NCBI GenBank assembly: GCA_965214975.1
Contig: OZ244055.1
Location: forward strand, 1,116,001 to 1,180,000
DNA length: 64,000 bases
Direction: 5' to 3'
Source of the DNA: JAJEBT01 sp965214975
Lineage (GTDB): Bacteria; Pseudomonadota; Alphaproteobacteria; MPNO01; UBA830
Shown: in pieces, positions 50,228 to 59,396 of the stretch
Layout of the letters: every line of letters starts with the position of its first letter
Position numbering within the stretch: position 1 is the stretch's first letter
Program-made: the position numbers and the translations under genes
The notes under the pieces: model-generated
The model's database searches: none
Seen by the model: the letters and a program-made list of their open reading frames with translations, nothing else
What the model was told of the DNA's origin: nothing

Positions 50228-50699
50228 GCCGAAAGACTTCAAGTGGAAAACGGGAAAGGCCGAGCGGGATGATGGCGAAGAGATCGGTTCGGGGCAAGGG
50301 GGCGGCGCAGGTGGATGCGCAGGTCGTCTATCTTCCAGAAAATCACAGGAACTTATTTTGTTACAGGATGTTGTCACCTACATTTCAGGTTATGTAGGAG
50401 CCGAAGGGAATGCGTTCTCGCTTCGGGCGAATCGGTGGGCGCGCGGCGGCATGGCGCGACAGTCCGGATGGGGGCTGCGCGTCGGTCAGGATGCGGTTCG
50501 CGACGACCGCCGCCGGAACCGTCCTTGAGGGCGAGCGCGCTCCGGCACGGGCAGGGCGGGATCCGTCAACTCGATCGTCTCGGCGCCGCATCGGCGCGGA
50601 TTGTGCCGACGCCTGGCCGCGGCGTTCCGCGACAACCCGATCGACAGCGTGGCCCGGGCACAGTCCGCGCCGCGGAACCGAATTGTCGCATAATTGATA
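50228..50699. other. 472-base stretch between tatD and mazG with AT-rich inverted repeats
   Basis: No recognisable gene. Two short patches are strikingly AT-rich for this genome. One, at about 50340-50400, carries the perfect repeat at 50377-50398. The other is at 50684-50715. In relatives a metal-dependent hydrolase gene often sits between tatD and mazG, so this may be its scar. That part is inference. Confidence 0.45.
50377..50398. repeat. 7-bp inverted repeat in an AT-rich patch upstream of mazG
   Basis: CCTACAT (50377-50383) and ATGTAGG (50392-50398) are exact complements separated by eight bases. Such a symmetric site 150 nt upstream of mazG could be an operator, though no promoter can be tied to it with confidence. 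Confidence 0.5.
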
Positions 50700-50704
50700 T
50701 TATG
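50689..50704. repeat. AT-rich 6-bp inverted repeat overlapping the tatD stop codon
   Basis: CATAAT (50689-50694) and ATTATG (50699-50704) pair around TGAT. The repeat covers the TAA stop of tatD. It is too weak for an intrinsic terminator. Confidence 0.45.
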
Positions 50705-51524
50705 TATTATTATGGCAGGCCGGGAAAACGGCCTCCGGAGGCGCTTCCGGCCGTCGCGCCTTGCGGAACAGCCGGAAGAAATTGTCCGTCGTGACCCTCG
50801 CGATCTCGTCCGCGCCGACGCCCCTGATCCGCGCCAGCTCCGCGGCGGTGTGGACGACGAAGGACGGCTCGTTGCGCCGCCCCCGGTTGGGCGCCGGAGC
50901 CAGATACGGCGCGTCGGTCTCGACCAGCAGACGCTCGAGAGGAAGATCCGCGGCCACGGCGTGAAGCTCGCCGGCGTTGCGGAACGTCAGGATTCCCGAC
51001 AGCGACACGTAGAATCCCAGATCGACGGCGACCTCCGCGAGCCGTCTGCCGGACGAGAAACAGTGCAGGACGCCGGAGAACCCGCCGACGGCCATCTCCG
51101 TCTCGAGGATCCGCGCCATGTCCTCGTCGGAGTCGCGGTTGTGGACGATCAGCGGAAGCCCGGTTTCCCGCGCGGCGGCCGCGTGGGCCCGGAGACTCCG
51201 CGCCTGCACGTCTCTCGGACTGTTGTCGTAGTGGTAGTCGAGCCCGGTTTCCCCGATTCCGACGACCTTCGGGTGGCCTGCCCGGGAAACCAGCGCTTCG
51301 GCGTCCGTTTCCGGCTCCTCCTCCGCATGGTGCGGGTGCACGCCGACCGAACACCAGATGTTCTCGCCGGCTTCCGCCACCGCCAGAATCCCGTCAAACC
51401 GCGTGATTCTCGTGCAGATGGTGACCAGGGTTCCGACCCCGGCCGCATGCGCCCGCGCGACCGTCTCGTCGCGGTCGTCGTCGAACGCCTCGAACTCGAG
51501 ATGGCAATGGCTGTCGACCAGCAT
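50700..51524 (-). CDS. tatD: TatD-family metal-dependent hydrolase (deoxyribonuclease)
   Basis: A 274-residue TIM-barrel hydrolase. The metal ligands are in VDSHCHLEF (H-x-H), GETGLDYHYDN (E), the VHNRDSDED histidine, LHCFSSG and ETDAPYLAPAP (D). TatD proteins are magnesium-dependent 3'-5' DNases involved in DNA repair. The gene lies 2 nt after metG, so it is translated with it. The position metG-tatD is typical of proteobacteria. Confidence 0.95.
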   Translation of the reverse strand: MLVDSHCHLEFEAFDDDRDETVARAHAAGVGTLVTICTRITRFDGILAVAEAGENIWCSVGVHPHHAEEEPETDAEALVSRAGHPKVVGIGETGLDYHYDNSPRDVQARSLRAHAAAARETGLPLIVHNRDSDEDMARILETEMAVGGFSGVLHCFSSGRRLAEVAVDLGFYVSLSGILTFRNAGELHAVAADLPLERLLVETDAPYLAPAPNRGRRNEPSFVVHTAAELARIRGVGADEIARVTTDNFFRLFRKARRPEAPPEAVFPACHNNT

Positions 51525-51526
51525 CG

Positions 51527-53068
51527 TCACGCCTCCAGACGCGGGAAAACCGGCGACGGCTTCGGCAGCGCGACGCCGTGCTCCAGGGCGTGCGCCGGGC
51601 CGATGCGGGTGAAATCGCGGAGATCCTCCGCCACGGCGAGCTGGTCCAGCACCGAGGAAGCGGAATCCGGCATGAACGGCTGGAGATAGATCCCCAGATG
51701 CCGAACGGTTTCGGCAAGAACGTAGAGAACCGTGTCCCGGCGTCCGGCGTCGGTCTCGTGAAGACGCCAGGGCGCCTGGCGGTCGACATACCCGTTGGCG
51801 GCCCGGACTACGGCCCAGATGGCCTCGAGAGCCTCGTGAAACGCCTGCAGGTCCATGCGGGAGCGCAACTCGCCCAGGAGCGCCGAGGCCCGCTCCAGAA
51901 GTTCCCTGTCCTCTCCGGTCCGCTCCCCCGGCCGCGGAAGCGTGCCGCCGCAGTAGCGCTGGATCATCGACAGAACGCGCTGCACGAGGTTGCCGAGGTC
52001 GTTGGCGAGATCCCCGTTGACGCGGTTGAAGACGCCTTTCCGGGAGAAATCCCCGTCGTTTCCGAACGGAACCTCGCGCAGCAGGAAATATCGCACTTGG
52101 TCCAGCCCGTAGGTTTTCACGATGTCGTAGGGATTGATGATATTCCCCAGGGATTTCGAGATTTTCCGGCCCTCGTTCGTCCACCAGCCATGCGCGAACA
52201 CCCTTTTCGGCGGCTCGAGGCCGGCGCCCATCAGAAACGCCGGCCAGTACACCGCGTGAAAGCGGAGAATGTCCTTTCCGACCATGTGGAGGTCGGCCGG
52301 CCAGCATTGCCGGTAGGCGGGCGCGTCGGCTTCCGGGTAGTCGACGGCCGTGATGTAGTTGGTCAGCGCGTCGAGCCAGACGTACATGATGTGGTCGTCG
52401 TCGCCGGGGACCGGAATCCCCCACTTGAAGCTGGTGCGCGAGACGGACAGATCCTGCAAGCCGCCCTGCACGAAGCTCACCACCTCGTTGCGCCGCGAAG
52501 GCGGCAGGACGAAATCGGGATTCCGGTCGTAGAACTCGAGAAGCCGATCCTGCCACTTGGAAAGATCGAAGAAATAGCTCGGCTCCTCCACCCACTCGCA
52601 CTCGGCGCCGGACGGCGCGATCTTCGCGCCGTTCTCGCCGACGGCGAGTTCGCTTTCGGCGTAGAACGCCTCGTCGCGGACGGCGTACCAGCCGGAATAC
52701 GACCCGAGATAGATGTGCCCGTTCTCCCGGAGGGCGTTCCAGATCGCCTGGCTCGCGCGACTGTGGCGCGGTTCGGTGGTGCGGATGAAGGCGTCGTTGC
52801 TGAAATTCATGAAGGCCGCCAGATCGCGGAAGTTTCCCGACACCTCGTCGGTGAACTTCTGCGGGCTCTTGCCGGCGGCGACGGCGGACTTCTCGACCTT
52901 CTGGCCGTGCTCGTCCGTGCCCGTCAGGAAAAACACGCGATGGCCGTCGAGCCGCTTGAAGCGCGCCAGGACGTCGCAGGACAGCGTGGTGTAGGCGTGC
53001 CCGATATGGGGCGAGTCGTTGACGTAGTAGATCGGCGTCGTGACGTAGAAGGTTTTCTGCTCGGGCAT
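51527..53068 (-). CDS. metG: methionyl-tRNA synthetase
   Basis: A 513-residue class I synthetase that charges tRNA-Met. The HIGH motif lies in YVNDSPHIGHAYTT and the KMSKS-type motif in EGRKISKSLGNIINPYDIV. The anticodon-binding domain follows (residues about 370-510). There is no C-terminal tRNA-binding extension, so this is the short form. The start is the ATG at 53068 (MPEQKTFYVTTPIYYV); the extra upstream residues in the same frame lack homology. It lies between holB and tatD. Confidence 0.96.
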   Translation of the reverse strand: MPEQKTFYVTTPIYYVNDSPHIGHAYTTLSCDVLARFKRLDGHRVFFLTGTDEHGQKVEKSAVAAGKSPQKFTDEVSGNFRDLAAFMNFSNDAFIRTTEPRHSRASQAIWNALRENGHIYLGSYSGWYAVRDEAFYAESELAVGENGAKIAPSGAECEWVEEPSYFFDLSKWQDRLLEFYDRNPDFVLPPSRRNEVVSFVQGGLQDLSVSRTSFKWGIPVPGDDDHIMYVWLDALTNYITAVDYPEADAPAYRQCWPADLHMVGKDILRFHAVYWPAFLMGAGLEPPKRVFAHGWWTNEGRKISKSLGNIINPYDIVKTYGLDQVRYFLLREVPFGNDGDFSRKGVFNRVNGDLANDLGNLVQRVLSMIQRYCGGTLPRPGERTGEDRELLERASALLGELRSRMDLQAFHEALEAIWAVVRAANGYVDRQAPWRLHETDAGRRDTVLYVLAETVRHLGIYLQPFMPDSASSVLDQLAVAEDLRDFTRIGPAHALEHGVALPKPSPVFPRLEA

Positions 53069-53117
53069 CGTCGTTCCCTTGCCGCGCGGGTGTCCGGCGT
53101 CCGGCACGCCGGACCGG

Positions 53118-54257
53118 TCACGAACCGCTGCCCGGCCGCGTCGCCGCCTGGAGATTGCCGAGGACGTTCAGCATCACCTGTTTTCTGTCCAGATGGAGGA
53201 CATCCGCCCGGTCGAACAGGTCCGTCGTCTTCTCCCACACCTCGAGCCAGCGATCAAGGCCGGCCCTGTCCCGAAGCGCCGCCAGGAGATCGGCGTCTTC
53301 GCGGCCGAAACCCATGGCGTCGAGTCCGCCCCGGCGCGCTCCGGCGCTGACCATGCGGTTCAGGCACCGGGTCAGCAGCTCGGTGGCGGTCCGCCATGCC
53401 CGCTCGCCCTCGCCGCGTCCGAGACGGCCCGAGAACTCGTGCGCGGCCGCGACGTCCAGTTCGGGCAGGCTTCCGAGAAGCGCCATCAGCCCGTCGTGCA
53501 CCGCAAGCCCCTCCCCGTCCGCCAGGGCCAGGGCGCGCCCGATGCTGCCGTCGGCAAGACCGGTCAGGCGCTCCCGCGCGTCGTCCGAGACCTCGGGACG
53601 GTAGGTCCGCATCAGCTCCGCAAGCGCCTCCGGGGGCAGCGGAGACAGCCGCACCTGGCAGCAGCGGGACGCGATCGTCGGCGGGAGCCTTCCCCTGGCA
53701 TGGGCCACCAGCAGCAGGACCGAGCGCGCGGGCGGCTCCTCGAGCAGCTTGAGCAGGGCGTTGGCGGCATTCAGGTTCATCCGGTCGGCGCCGTCGACGA
53801 TGACGATGCGCCATCCGCCCTCCGCGGCGGTCAGGCTCATCGACCGGCCGGCGGCCCGGATGTCGTCGACGGCGATGACGGACTGGCGTCTCCGGGCGGC
53901 GTCGTTCCTGTCCCCGTCCCTGTCGAGGAACCGGCGTTCGACGACGTGGAAGTCCGGATGGGCCCTGCTGGCCACCCGGGCGAAGACCGGATGGTCCTCG
54001 GGAATCTCCAGAGTCCCGGGTCGGGGCGGCGGTTCCATGTCGAACAGCGCGTTCTCCTCCCCGGAGGACGGCGGATCGGGATTGGCGAACAGGAACCTGG
54101 CGAAGCGGCAGGCGAGAGTCATCTTGCCGACGCCTTCCGGGCCGGTGATCAGCCAGCCATGCGCGAGCTTTCCGCTGGCCCATGCGTCGAGGAAATGGCG
54201 TTCGGCCTCGGCGTGGCCGAGCAGCCGCGGGTTCTCCAGGGGCAGGAGACCGGCCAT
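53118..54257 (-). CDS. holB: DNA polymerase III subunit delta' (HolB)
   Basis: A 379-residue clamp-loader AAA+ protein. The P-loop LITGPEGVGKMTLACRFAR is followed by VIAVDDIRAAGRSMSLTAAE, the Walker B-like IVIVDGADRMNLNAANALL and the sensor KLLEEPPARS. SRC motif NPIASRC-like cysteines appear in PPTIASRCCQVRLSPL. With the delta and tau/gamma subunits it loads the beta clamp. The ATG overlaps the tmk stop (ATGA). Confidence 0.94.
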   Translation of the reverse strand: MAGLLPLENPRLLGHAEAERHFLDAWASGKLAHGWLITGPEGVGKMTLACRFARFLFANPDPPSSGEENALFDMEPPPRPGTLEIPEDHPVFARVASRAHPDFHVVERRFLDRDGDRNDAARRRQSVIAVDDIRAAGRSMSLTAAEGGWRIVIVDGADRMNLNAANALLKLLEEPPARSVLLLVAHARGRLPPTIASRCCQVRLSPLPPEALAELMRTYRPEVSDDARERLTGLADGSIGRALALADGEGLAVHDGLMALLGSLPELDVAAAHEFSGRLGRGEGERAWRTATELLTRCLNRMVSAGARRGGLDAMGFGREDADLLAALRDRAGLDRWLEVWEKTTDLFDRADVLHLDRKQVMLNVLGNLQAATRPGSGS

Positions 54258-54907
54258 CACGCCGCCGCCACGGGAAAGCGCTCGCCGACGGCCGCCCTTA
54301 TGGTCCCGGCTATGCGCTCTGGAGGCGCGTCGGCCGCGATCACCCTGCAGCGGTCGGGACTGTTCGCGGCGATTTCCAGAAAGCCCTCGCGGAGCCGCTG
54401 GTGGAAGGCGGGATCCATCCGTTCGTAGCGGTCCGGTCTCCCGGCCCGCGCGCGGAGCCGCTCGAAGGCGACCTCGACGGGAAGATCGAGAACGAAGGTG
54501 AGATCCGGCTCGAAATCCCCGAGGGCGAATTTTCCGAGCATGTCGATCGCGGCGAGATCCAGGCCCTGGCCGTAGCCCTGGTAGGCGCGGGTCGAATCGG
54601 CGAAACGGTCCGAAACCACCCATGCGCCGCGCTTCAGCGCGGGAGCGATCCGCATGACGTGGTGATTGACGCGGGCGGCGAAGAGGAGAAGCGCCTCCGA
54701 CGCCGGAGTCCATTCCGAGGCCGGGTCCGTCAGCAGCCCGCGGATCTCCTCGGCGCCGGGCGATCCGCCCGGCTCGCGGGTGGTCGCGACGTCGATGCCC
54801 CTTTCGCCCAGCCATTCCGCCAGAAGGCGCGTCTGGGTGGTCTTGCCGACCCCTTCCCCGCCCTCGAGCGTGATGAACCTGCCGGCCGCCGCGCCCGACG
54901 ATGGCAT
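54257..54907 (-). CDS. tmk: thymidylate kinase
   Basis: A 216-residue P-loop kinase that phosphorylates dTMP to dTDP. The P-loop is TLEGGEGVGKTTQTRLLAEW. The DR motif is VVSDRFADSTRAYQGYGQGL, with TREPGGSPGAEEIR upstream. The lid region (RPDRYERMDPAFHQR) completes the family pattern. It lies 3 nt downstream of dacC and overlaps holB. Confidence 0.96.
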   Translation of the reverse strand: MPSSGAAAGRFITLEGGEGVGKTTQTRLLAEWLGERGIDVATTREPGGSPGAEEIRGLLTDPASEWTPASEALLLFAARVNHHVMRIAPALKRGAWVVSDRFADSTRAYQGYGQGLDLAAIDMLGKFALGDFEPDLTFVLDLPVEVAFERLRARAGRPDRYERMDPAFHQRLREGFLEIAANSPDRCRVIAADAPPERIAGTIRAAVGERFPVAAA

Positions 54908-54910
54908 GTT

Positions 54911-56047
54911 CTACGAACTGCCCCAGAGGAGATAGCGGATCTTGGCCCCCAGACTCCGGAACACGCCCATCCGCTCGACATCGCCGCCGGCGAGCAGCGG
55001 AACCTCGGCGGTGCCGCGCCCGGGCGCCGACACCAGCAGGGTTCCGACGCGGTCGTGCATCCGCACCGGGGCGGCCACGGGCTCGGCGGTTCGAACCTTG
55101 ACCTCGATCTTGGCGAACGCGCCCGGCGTGAGCGTGGTCCGGAACCCCTCTCGCACGACCAGGGGCACCGTCGGCCGGGTTCCGAGCCAGATCTTCGCGT
55201 CGACGACCTTCTCCCCGGGTTCGAAAAGCGTGTAGACGGGATGGCCCCGAAAGCCCCATTCCATGAGGCGGGAGGTTTCCTCCCTGCGCCTTTTCGAGCT
55301 CTTGATGCCGTTCAGCACCAGAATGATGCGACGCCCGTCCCGGATCGCCGTCGCGGCGATGCCGTATCGCGACTTTTGCGTGTAGCCCGTCTTCAACCCG
55401 TCGGCGCTGGGATCGTCGCCGAGAAGACGGTTGCGGTTCGGCTGCTCGATGCCCGCGTAGGAGAAGCGCTTCTCCCCGAACATCGTGTAGAGTTCGGGAA
55501 ACTCGTCGATGACGATTTCGGAGATCCTGGCGATGTCGCGGGCGGACATCTGGTGTTCCGGATGCGGCCAGCCGGTCGCGTTCGTGAACGTGCTGCGGGT
55601 GAGGCCGAGCCCTCGGGCGCGTTCGGTCATGGCCTTCGCGAAATTCTCCTCAGTGCCCGCAAGAGCCTCCGCGATCACGATGCAGGCGTCGTTGCCCGAC
55701 TGGACGATGATTCCGCGCAGGAGGTCGTCGACCCTCGCTTTCTCGCCCCGGCGAAGGAACATCCTGGAGCCTCTCTTGGCAGCGGCCTTCCCGGTCACGG
55801 GGAGCTGCTCGTCCAGGCTCAGGCGGCCGTCCCTTATCGCCTCGAACGCCATGTAGACCGTCATGAGCTTGCTCATCGACGCCGGCTGCATCGGCACGTC
55901 GGCGTTCTTCTCGAACAGAACGGTGTCGGTGCTGACGTCGATCATGTAGGCGTATTCCGCGGACGTGGACGCCGCCTGCCCCGGGGGGCCGACGGCCAGG
56001 GCCGGAAGAAGCCAGAGCCAGCCGAGGGCGCGGGCGGGAACCTTCAT
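54911..56047 (-). CDS. dacC: D-alanyl-D-alanine carboxypeptidase (penicillin-binding protein 5/6 type)
   Basis: A 378-residue secreted low-molecular-weight PBP. A signal peptide of about 25 residues precedes the mature enzyme. The serine-protease motifs are SxxK at S57-M-S-K60, SxN at S117-G-N119 and KTG at K219-T-G221. It trims pentapeptide side chains of peptidoglycan. The beta-rich C-terminal domain and an amphipathic tail (LGAKIRYLLWGSS) that may anchor it to the membrane are present. It lies between rlpA and tmk. Confidence 0.95.
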   Translation of the reverse strand: MKVPARALGWLWLLPALAVGPPGQAASTSAEYAYMIDVSTDTVLFEKNADVPMQPASMSKLMTVYMAFEAIRDGRLSLDEQLPVTGKAAAKRGSRMFLRRGEKARVDDLLRGIIVQSGNDACIVIAEALAGTEENFAKAMTERARGLGLTRSTFTNATGWPHPEHQMSARDIARISEIVIDEFPELYTMFGEKRFSYAGIEQPNRNRLLGDDPSADGLKTGYTQKSRYGIAATAIRDGRRIILVLNGIKSSKRRREETSRLMEWGFRGHPVYTLFEPGEKVVDAKIWLGTRPTVPLVVREGFRTTLTPGAFAKIEVKVRTAEPVAAPVRMHDRVGTLLVSAPGRGTAEVPLLAGGDVERMGVFRSLGAKIRYLLWGSS

Positions 56048-56138
56048 GCGGATGTCCTCTTTTCGTCTCGCGCCGCCGCCAGCGGTCGCCGGGCGAAAGG
56101 GTCCGGCCCCGCGTTCGCGCCCGGGGAGGATTCCGGAA

Positions 56139-56993
56139 TCAATCTACAACCACGAACGCTTCGGGAAAACCGGCGGAGACCACGGTCCGCATGACCGACT
56201 GGGCGTCGGCGACATCCGGCAGCGGGCCGATGCGGACGCGATAGATCTCCCTCTCCCCCACCCTGCCCTCCAGGATCTCCGCTCCCTGGCGGACGCCGAG
56301 GCGGGAAAGCGCGCGGGCCGCGCGGGCCCGGTCGGCGAACGCTCCGGCCTGCACGAAGATCCTCGGGGAGCGGACCGGGGAGCCGGCGCGAGGCGGCGGA
56401 TCCCCGGGCAGGGCGGCGACCCGGCGCGTCGTCGGGGGCGTTTCCGAAAGCGCGGGAAACCGGCCGGCCTGCGCGAGCCGCTTGAGGTGCCTGCTTTCCT
56501 CGGCGAGGATCTCGACCCGGACCGTGGCGGTCCCGCTGCGACGGACGCCGAGCAGGTCGGCGGCGCGGCGCGACAGGTCGATGATCCGGCCGTCGACGAA
56601 CGGCCCCCGGTCGTTGACGCGGATCACGAGCGATCTGCCGTTCGCCAGATGCGTGACGCGGACGACGCTCGGAAGCGGCAGCGTCTTGTGGGCCGCGGAC
56701 ACCGCGTTCATGTCGAAGATCTCGCCGTTGGCGGTGAGCCTGCCGTGGAACTTGGGGCCGTACCAGGAAGCGATCCCGGTCTCGGCGTAGGCGTAGTCCT
56801 CCCTTGGGTGGTACAGGACGCCGGAGACCACGTAGGGATTGCCGACCTTGTAGCGGGCCTGGCCGGTTTCGTGCCGGGTCTGGCCGGTCTCGGTCAGCGT
56901 CGCCCTGCCGGAGCATCCGGCGACGAGAAGCGCGGCGAAAAGCCCCGCGACGGTGGCGGACAGCCGCCGGCCCGGCCCCCGAGCCCGGATCAT
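56139..56993 (-). CDS. rlpA: rare lipoprotein A, septal ring lytic transglycosylase
   Basis: A 284-residue lipoprotein. The signal peptide ends in a lipobox LLVAGC, with the lipidated C27. The RlpA double-psi beta-barrel domain lies about residues 65-165 (ETGIASWYGPKFHGRLTANG, NDRGPFVDGRIIDLSRRAAD). The C-terminal SPOR domain lies about residues 208-284 (FVQAGAFADRARAARALSRL), binding denuded septal peptidoglycan. RlpA cleaves such glycan at the division site. The ATG overlaps the mltB stop by 4 nt, so the two are coupled. Confidence 0.92.
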   Translation of the reverse strand: MIRARGPGRRLSATVAGLFAALLVAGCSGRATLTETGQTRHETGQARYKVGNPYVVSGVLYHPREDYAYAETGIASWYGPKFHGRLTANGEIFDMNAVSAAHKTLPLPSVVRVTHLANGRSLVIRVNDRGPFVDGRIIDLSRRAADLLGVRRSGTATVRVEILAEESRHLKRLAQAGRFPALSETPPTTRRVAALPGDPPPRAGSPVRSPRIFVQAGAFADRARAARALSRLGVRQGAEILEGRVGEREIYRVRIGPLPDVADAQSVMRTVVSAGFPEAFVVVD

Positions 56994-57982
56994 GGAAGAC
57001 GGTCCCGACCCGAAATGCGGTCGGAGAGTATGCCGACGCTGATCGCGAAGAAGTTCGACCGGTTCCATCGCAGAAGAGCCTGGTAGTTGCCGTAGACCGC
57101 GAACACGGCCTCCGTCTCGGCCGTCGGCCGGACCAGCCGGGCCGGGAGATCCCGCTTCGGCAGATCGGTTCCGTTCTCCCTGCGGACGCCGAGCGCCTGC
57201 CACCGGGACAGGCGTTTCTCGACCTTGCCGTCCAGCAGGCCCTCGTCGAAGCCTTCGGGAACGCGGACCCGGCGTCCCCAGGTGCGGTCGTCCTTCCATC
57301 CCGAACGCCCGAGATAGTTCGCGGCGGACGCGAACACGTCGGCGCGGGTGGTCCAGATATCGCGCCGGCCGTCGCCGTCATGGTCGACCGCGAAGCGGAC
57401 GAAGGACGACGGCATGAACTGGCTCTGGCCCATCGCGCCTGCCCACGACCCCATCATCTTCCCGACGGAGATGTGGCCTTCGTCGACGATCCGGAGGGCG
57501 TTGAAGAGTTCGCGCCTGAAATAGGCGGAACGCCGGCCGTCATGGGCAAGCGTCGCCAGCGCCGCGATCACGGGAAAGCCGCCGGTGAGTCGCCCGAAAT
57601 CGGTCTCGATTCCCCACAGGGCGACGATGTAGCGGGGCTGCACCCGGAACCTGGCGGCGACCTCCTTCAGGAGCGGGGCGTTCTCGCGCAGCAGCCGGGC
57701 GCCCATGCGGACGCGGCTGTCGGGAACGACGCGGGCGAGATACTCCTCGAACGTCAGCGTGAACTCCGGCTGGCGGCGGTCGAGCTCGATCACCCTCGGG
57801 ATCGGTTCCAGCCCCGTGAGGGCGTCCCTGACGGTCGAGGCCTTGAAGCCCCGCGTGGCCGCTTCCCGGCGAACGCCTTCCAGCCAGTCCCCGAAGGACG
57901 CCGCATCCCGGGCCGATGCCGCGGCGACGGAGCCTGTCGCGAGGGCGGCGGCCAGGCAAAGGGCTGTCGGCGTGGGGCGCAT
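56990..57982 (-). CDS. mltB: lytic murein transglycosylase (MltB-like)
   Basis: A 330-residue secreted enzyme with a signal peptide of about 24 residues. The catalytic glutamate lies in IVALWGIETDFGRLTGGF. Family blocks AGAMGQSQFMPSSFVRFA and DHDGDGRRDIW follow, with AANYLGRSGWKDDRTWG. It cleaves peptidoglycan between MurNAc and GlcNAc with formation of an anhydro ring. It lacks the C-terminal peptidoglycan-binding domain of some relatives. It leads the rlpA-dacC-tmk-holB-metG-tatD run. Confidence 0.93.
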   Translation of the reverse strand: MRPTPTALCLAAALATGSVAAASARDAASFGDWLEGVRREAATRGFKASTVRDALTGLEPIPRVIELDRRQPEFTLTFEEYLARVVPDSRVRMGARLLRENAPLLKEVAARFRVQPRYIVALWGIETDFGRLTGGFPVIAALATLAHDGRRSAYFRRELFNALRIVDEGHISVGKMMGSWAGAMGQSQFMPSSFVRFAVDHDGDGRRDIWTTRADVFASAANYLGRSGWKDDRTWGRRVRVPEGFDEGLLDGKVEKRLSRWQALGVRRENGTDLPKRDLPARLVRPTAETEAVFAVYGNYQALLRWNRSNFFAISVGILSDRISGRDRLP

Positions 57983-58352
57983 GGCGCGAATCTGTCACAA
58001 TCGAGTGCGACTCGCCAGCGGGAGGCGCGCCGGAGAATTCCGGCGCCCGGCGGATCCCTCTCCGTCCGCGGGCGGAAGGAACCCCGCGCCTTTCGCCCTT
58101 GCCCCGGGGTGCGGGATTGCAGCTTCGGCGGTCGGGGATTCGGGTTCCGCCGGCGGCTGCGGGAGACTCGGGCGGGACATGGCGACGGAAGTCCCTGCGT
58201 CACCGGGAGTCCTTGAGTCCGGGCCCGTGGCCGGTAGGATGGCCGGAGACGATGCCGCCCTGTCCGGTCCGTCGGGCAGCCGTTGCGGGGAGAGCGTTTC
58301 CCGCCTTTCGTGACGGGTTCGACAGGAGACAGGACACGGAAAGGCTCGATCG
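57983..58352. other. 370-base intergenic stretch between mltB and the ATPase-like pseudogene
   Basis: No gene is recognisable on either strand. The region separates two divergently oriented genes, so it should carry the mltB promoter, but I see no convincing -35/-10 pair. A GGAAAGG lies 8 nt upstream of the ATG at 58353 of the pseudogene, the fossil ribosome site. Confidence 0.4.
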
Positions 58353-59203
58353 ATGGACACGCGCGATCTTCCGGCCGGCCTCCGGACCTTTCGCGGGATT
58401 CGCGAGGGCGACCGCCGCTGCATCGACAAGACGCGTTGCGCGAAAAGGCCGGGCGGGAAGGCGGCGCGCTGTTTTCCGTCCCGTCCGCGGCGGTTCGGAA
58501 CGAGACTGTTCGCCGATGCGCCGGGGGCACTGCCCGAGGCGGCGGGGGGCCATTTGACGGACGCGATATGCCTGACTGTCGGAACCGGCCGGCGCGATGT
58601 CCCGTGGCGAGGCTGGATGCCGGCGACGGCAATCTCCCGGAACCCGGCGAACTCCACCGGGACGTCATGGAACGGTTGGCGGCGATCCAACGGCGGACCG
58701 GCGCGACCGGCGATGCAGAAACCGCCTCGGGGCGTCCCGGCCGCCAGGCCGGGATGCTCCACGGGGACGCGGACCGGCGGGTTGTCCCGCTGGCGGAGGC
58801 ATACGACAATCCGGTCCTCGCCGCCTTGGGGAACTCCGGGTTGGCGCGCACGAACCGCAACTGTCCGCGGAGGTTCCACGGAACCGCCGAACGCAGGGAC
58901 GCCGGTCCCGGGTTCGGCTTTCCGACGGGCGTCGGCGGGTCCGTCGGGACAAGAATGTTTTCCGGCATGAACAATCCGATGGACATCGCCCCTGATCCGA
59001 ACTCTTCAGGGCTGTGCGCGATCATGGAGAAAGCGATCCGGACCCGGTGTTCGCGCCGGAACCCGACGGCCGCGATGCGCAGGCTCCGGGGGCGGGGCCT
59101 TGCCGGAAAGGGCGGGAGTCGCGGAGTGCCGATTCATCCCGTCGGCACCGGGTTCGACTTCGCGGAACGCGACGTCGCGGCGTTCGAGACCGTGCAGGCG
59201 TGA
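58353..59203 (+). pseudogene. decayed AAA-ATPase-like / PD-(D/E)XK nuclease (PF09820 + PF08011) gene
   Basis: Fragments of the AAA-ATPase-like family occur in correct order across frames. LPAGLRTFRGIREGDRRCID and KTRCAKRP (from 58359) match the usual LPIGIQDFEKIREGGYLYVDKT start. SRPRRFGTRLFADAPGALPE matches the P-loop region SRPRRFGKSLLLDTL, with the lysine lost. VVPLAEAYDNPVLAALGN matches the Walker B-like VLIDEYDKPILDAL. TGVGGSVGTRMFSGMNNPMD matches LTGVSKFSKVSLFSGLNNL. A further frame has VFAPEPDGRD, matching FAPELDGLDR. Near the end IHPVGTGFDFAERDVAAFET matches the C-terminal IGVEFSxExRNIVxFE pattern. The nuclease middle is largely deleted. At least two frame changes are needed. Confidence 0.75.
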
Positions 59204-59396
59204 TGCCCGGGGTTCGCCGCATTGGCTGATTGCGCGACGCTCGCGCGTCTCTCCGTCCGTCGGCTGCGGGAGGCGTCCGGGATCTCTCCTCCTCTGCCAT
59301 GGTGACCGTTTTCCCGCATGGCCGCGTCGCGGAGCGTTGCCGGACCGACCGCGCCGTCAGGCCGAAACGCGTCCCGCGCCGGATGTCGTCTCCGCG

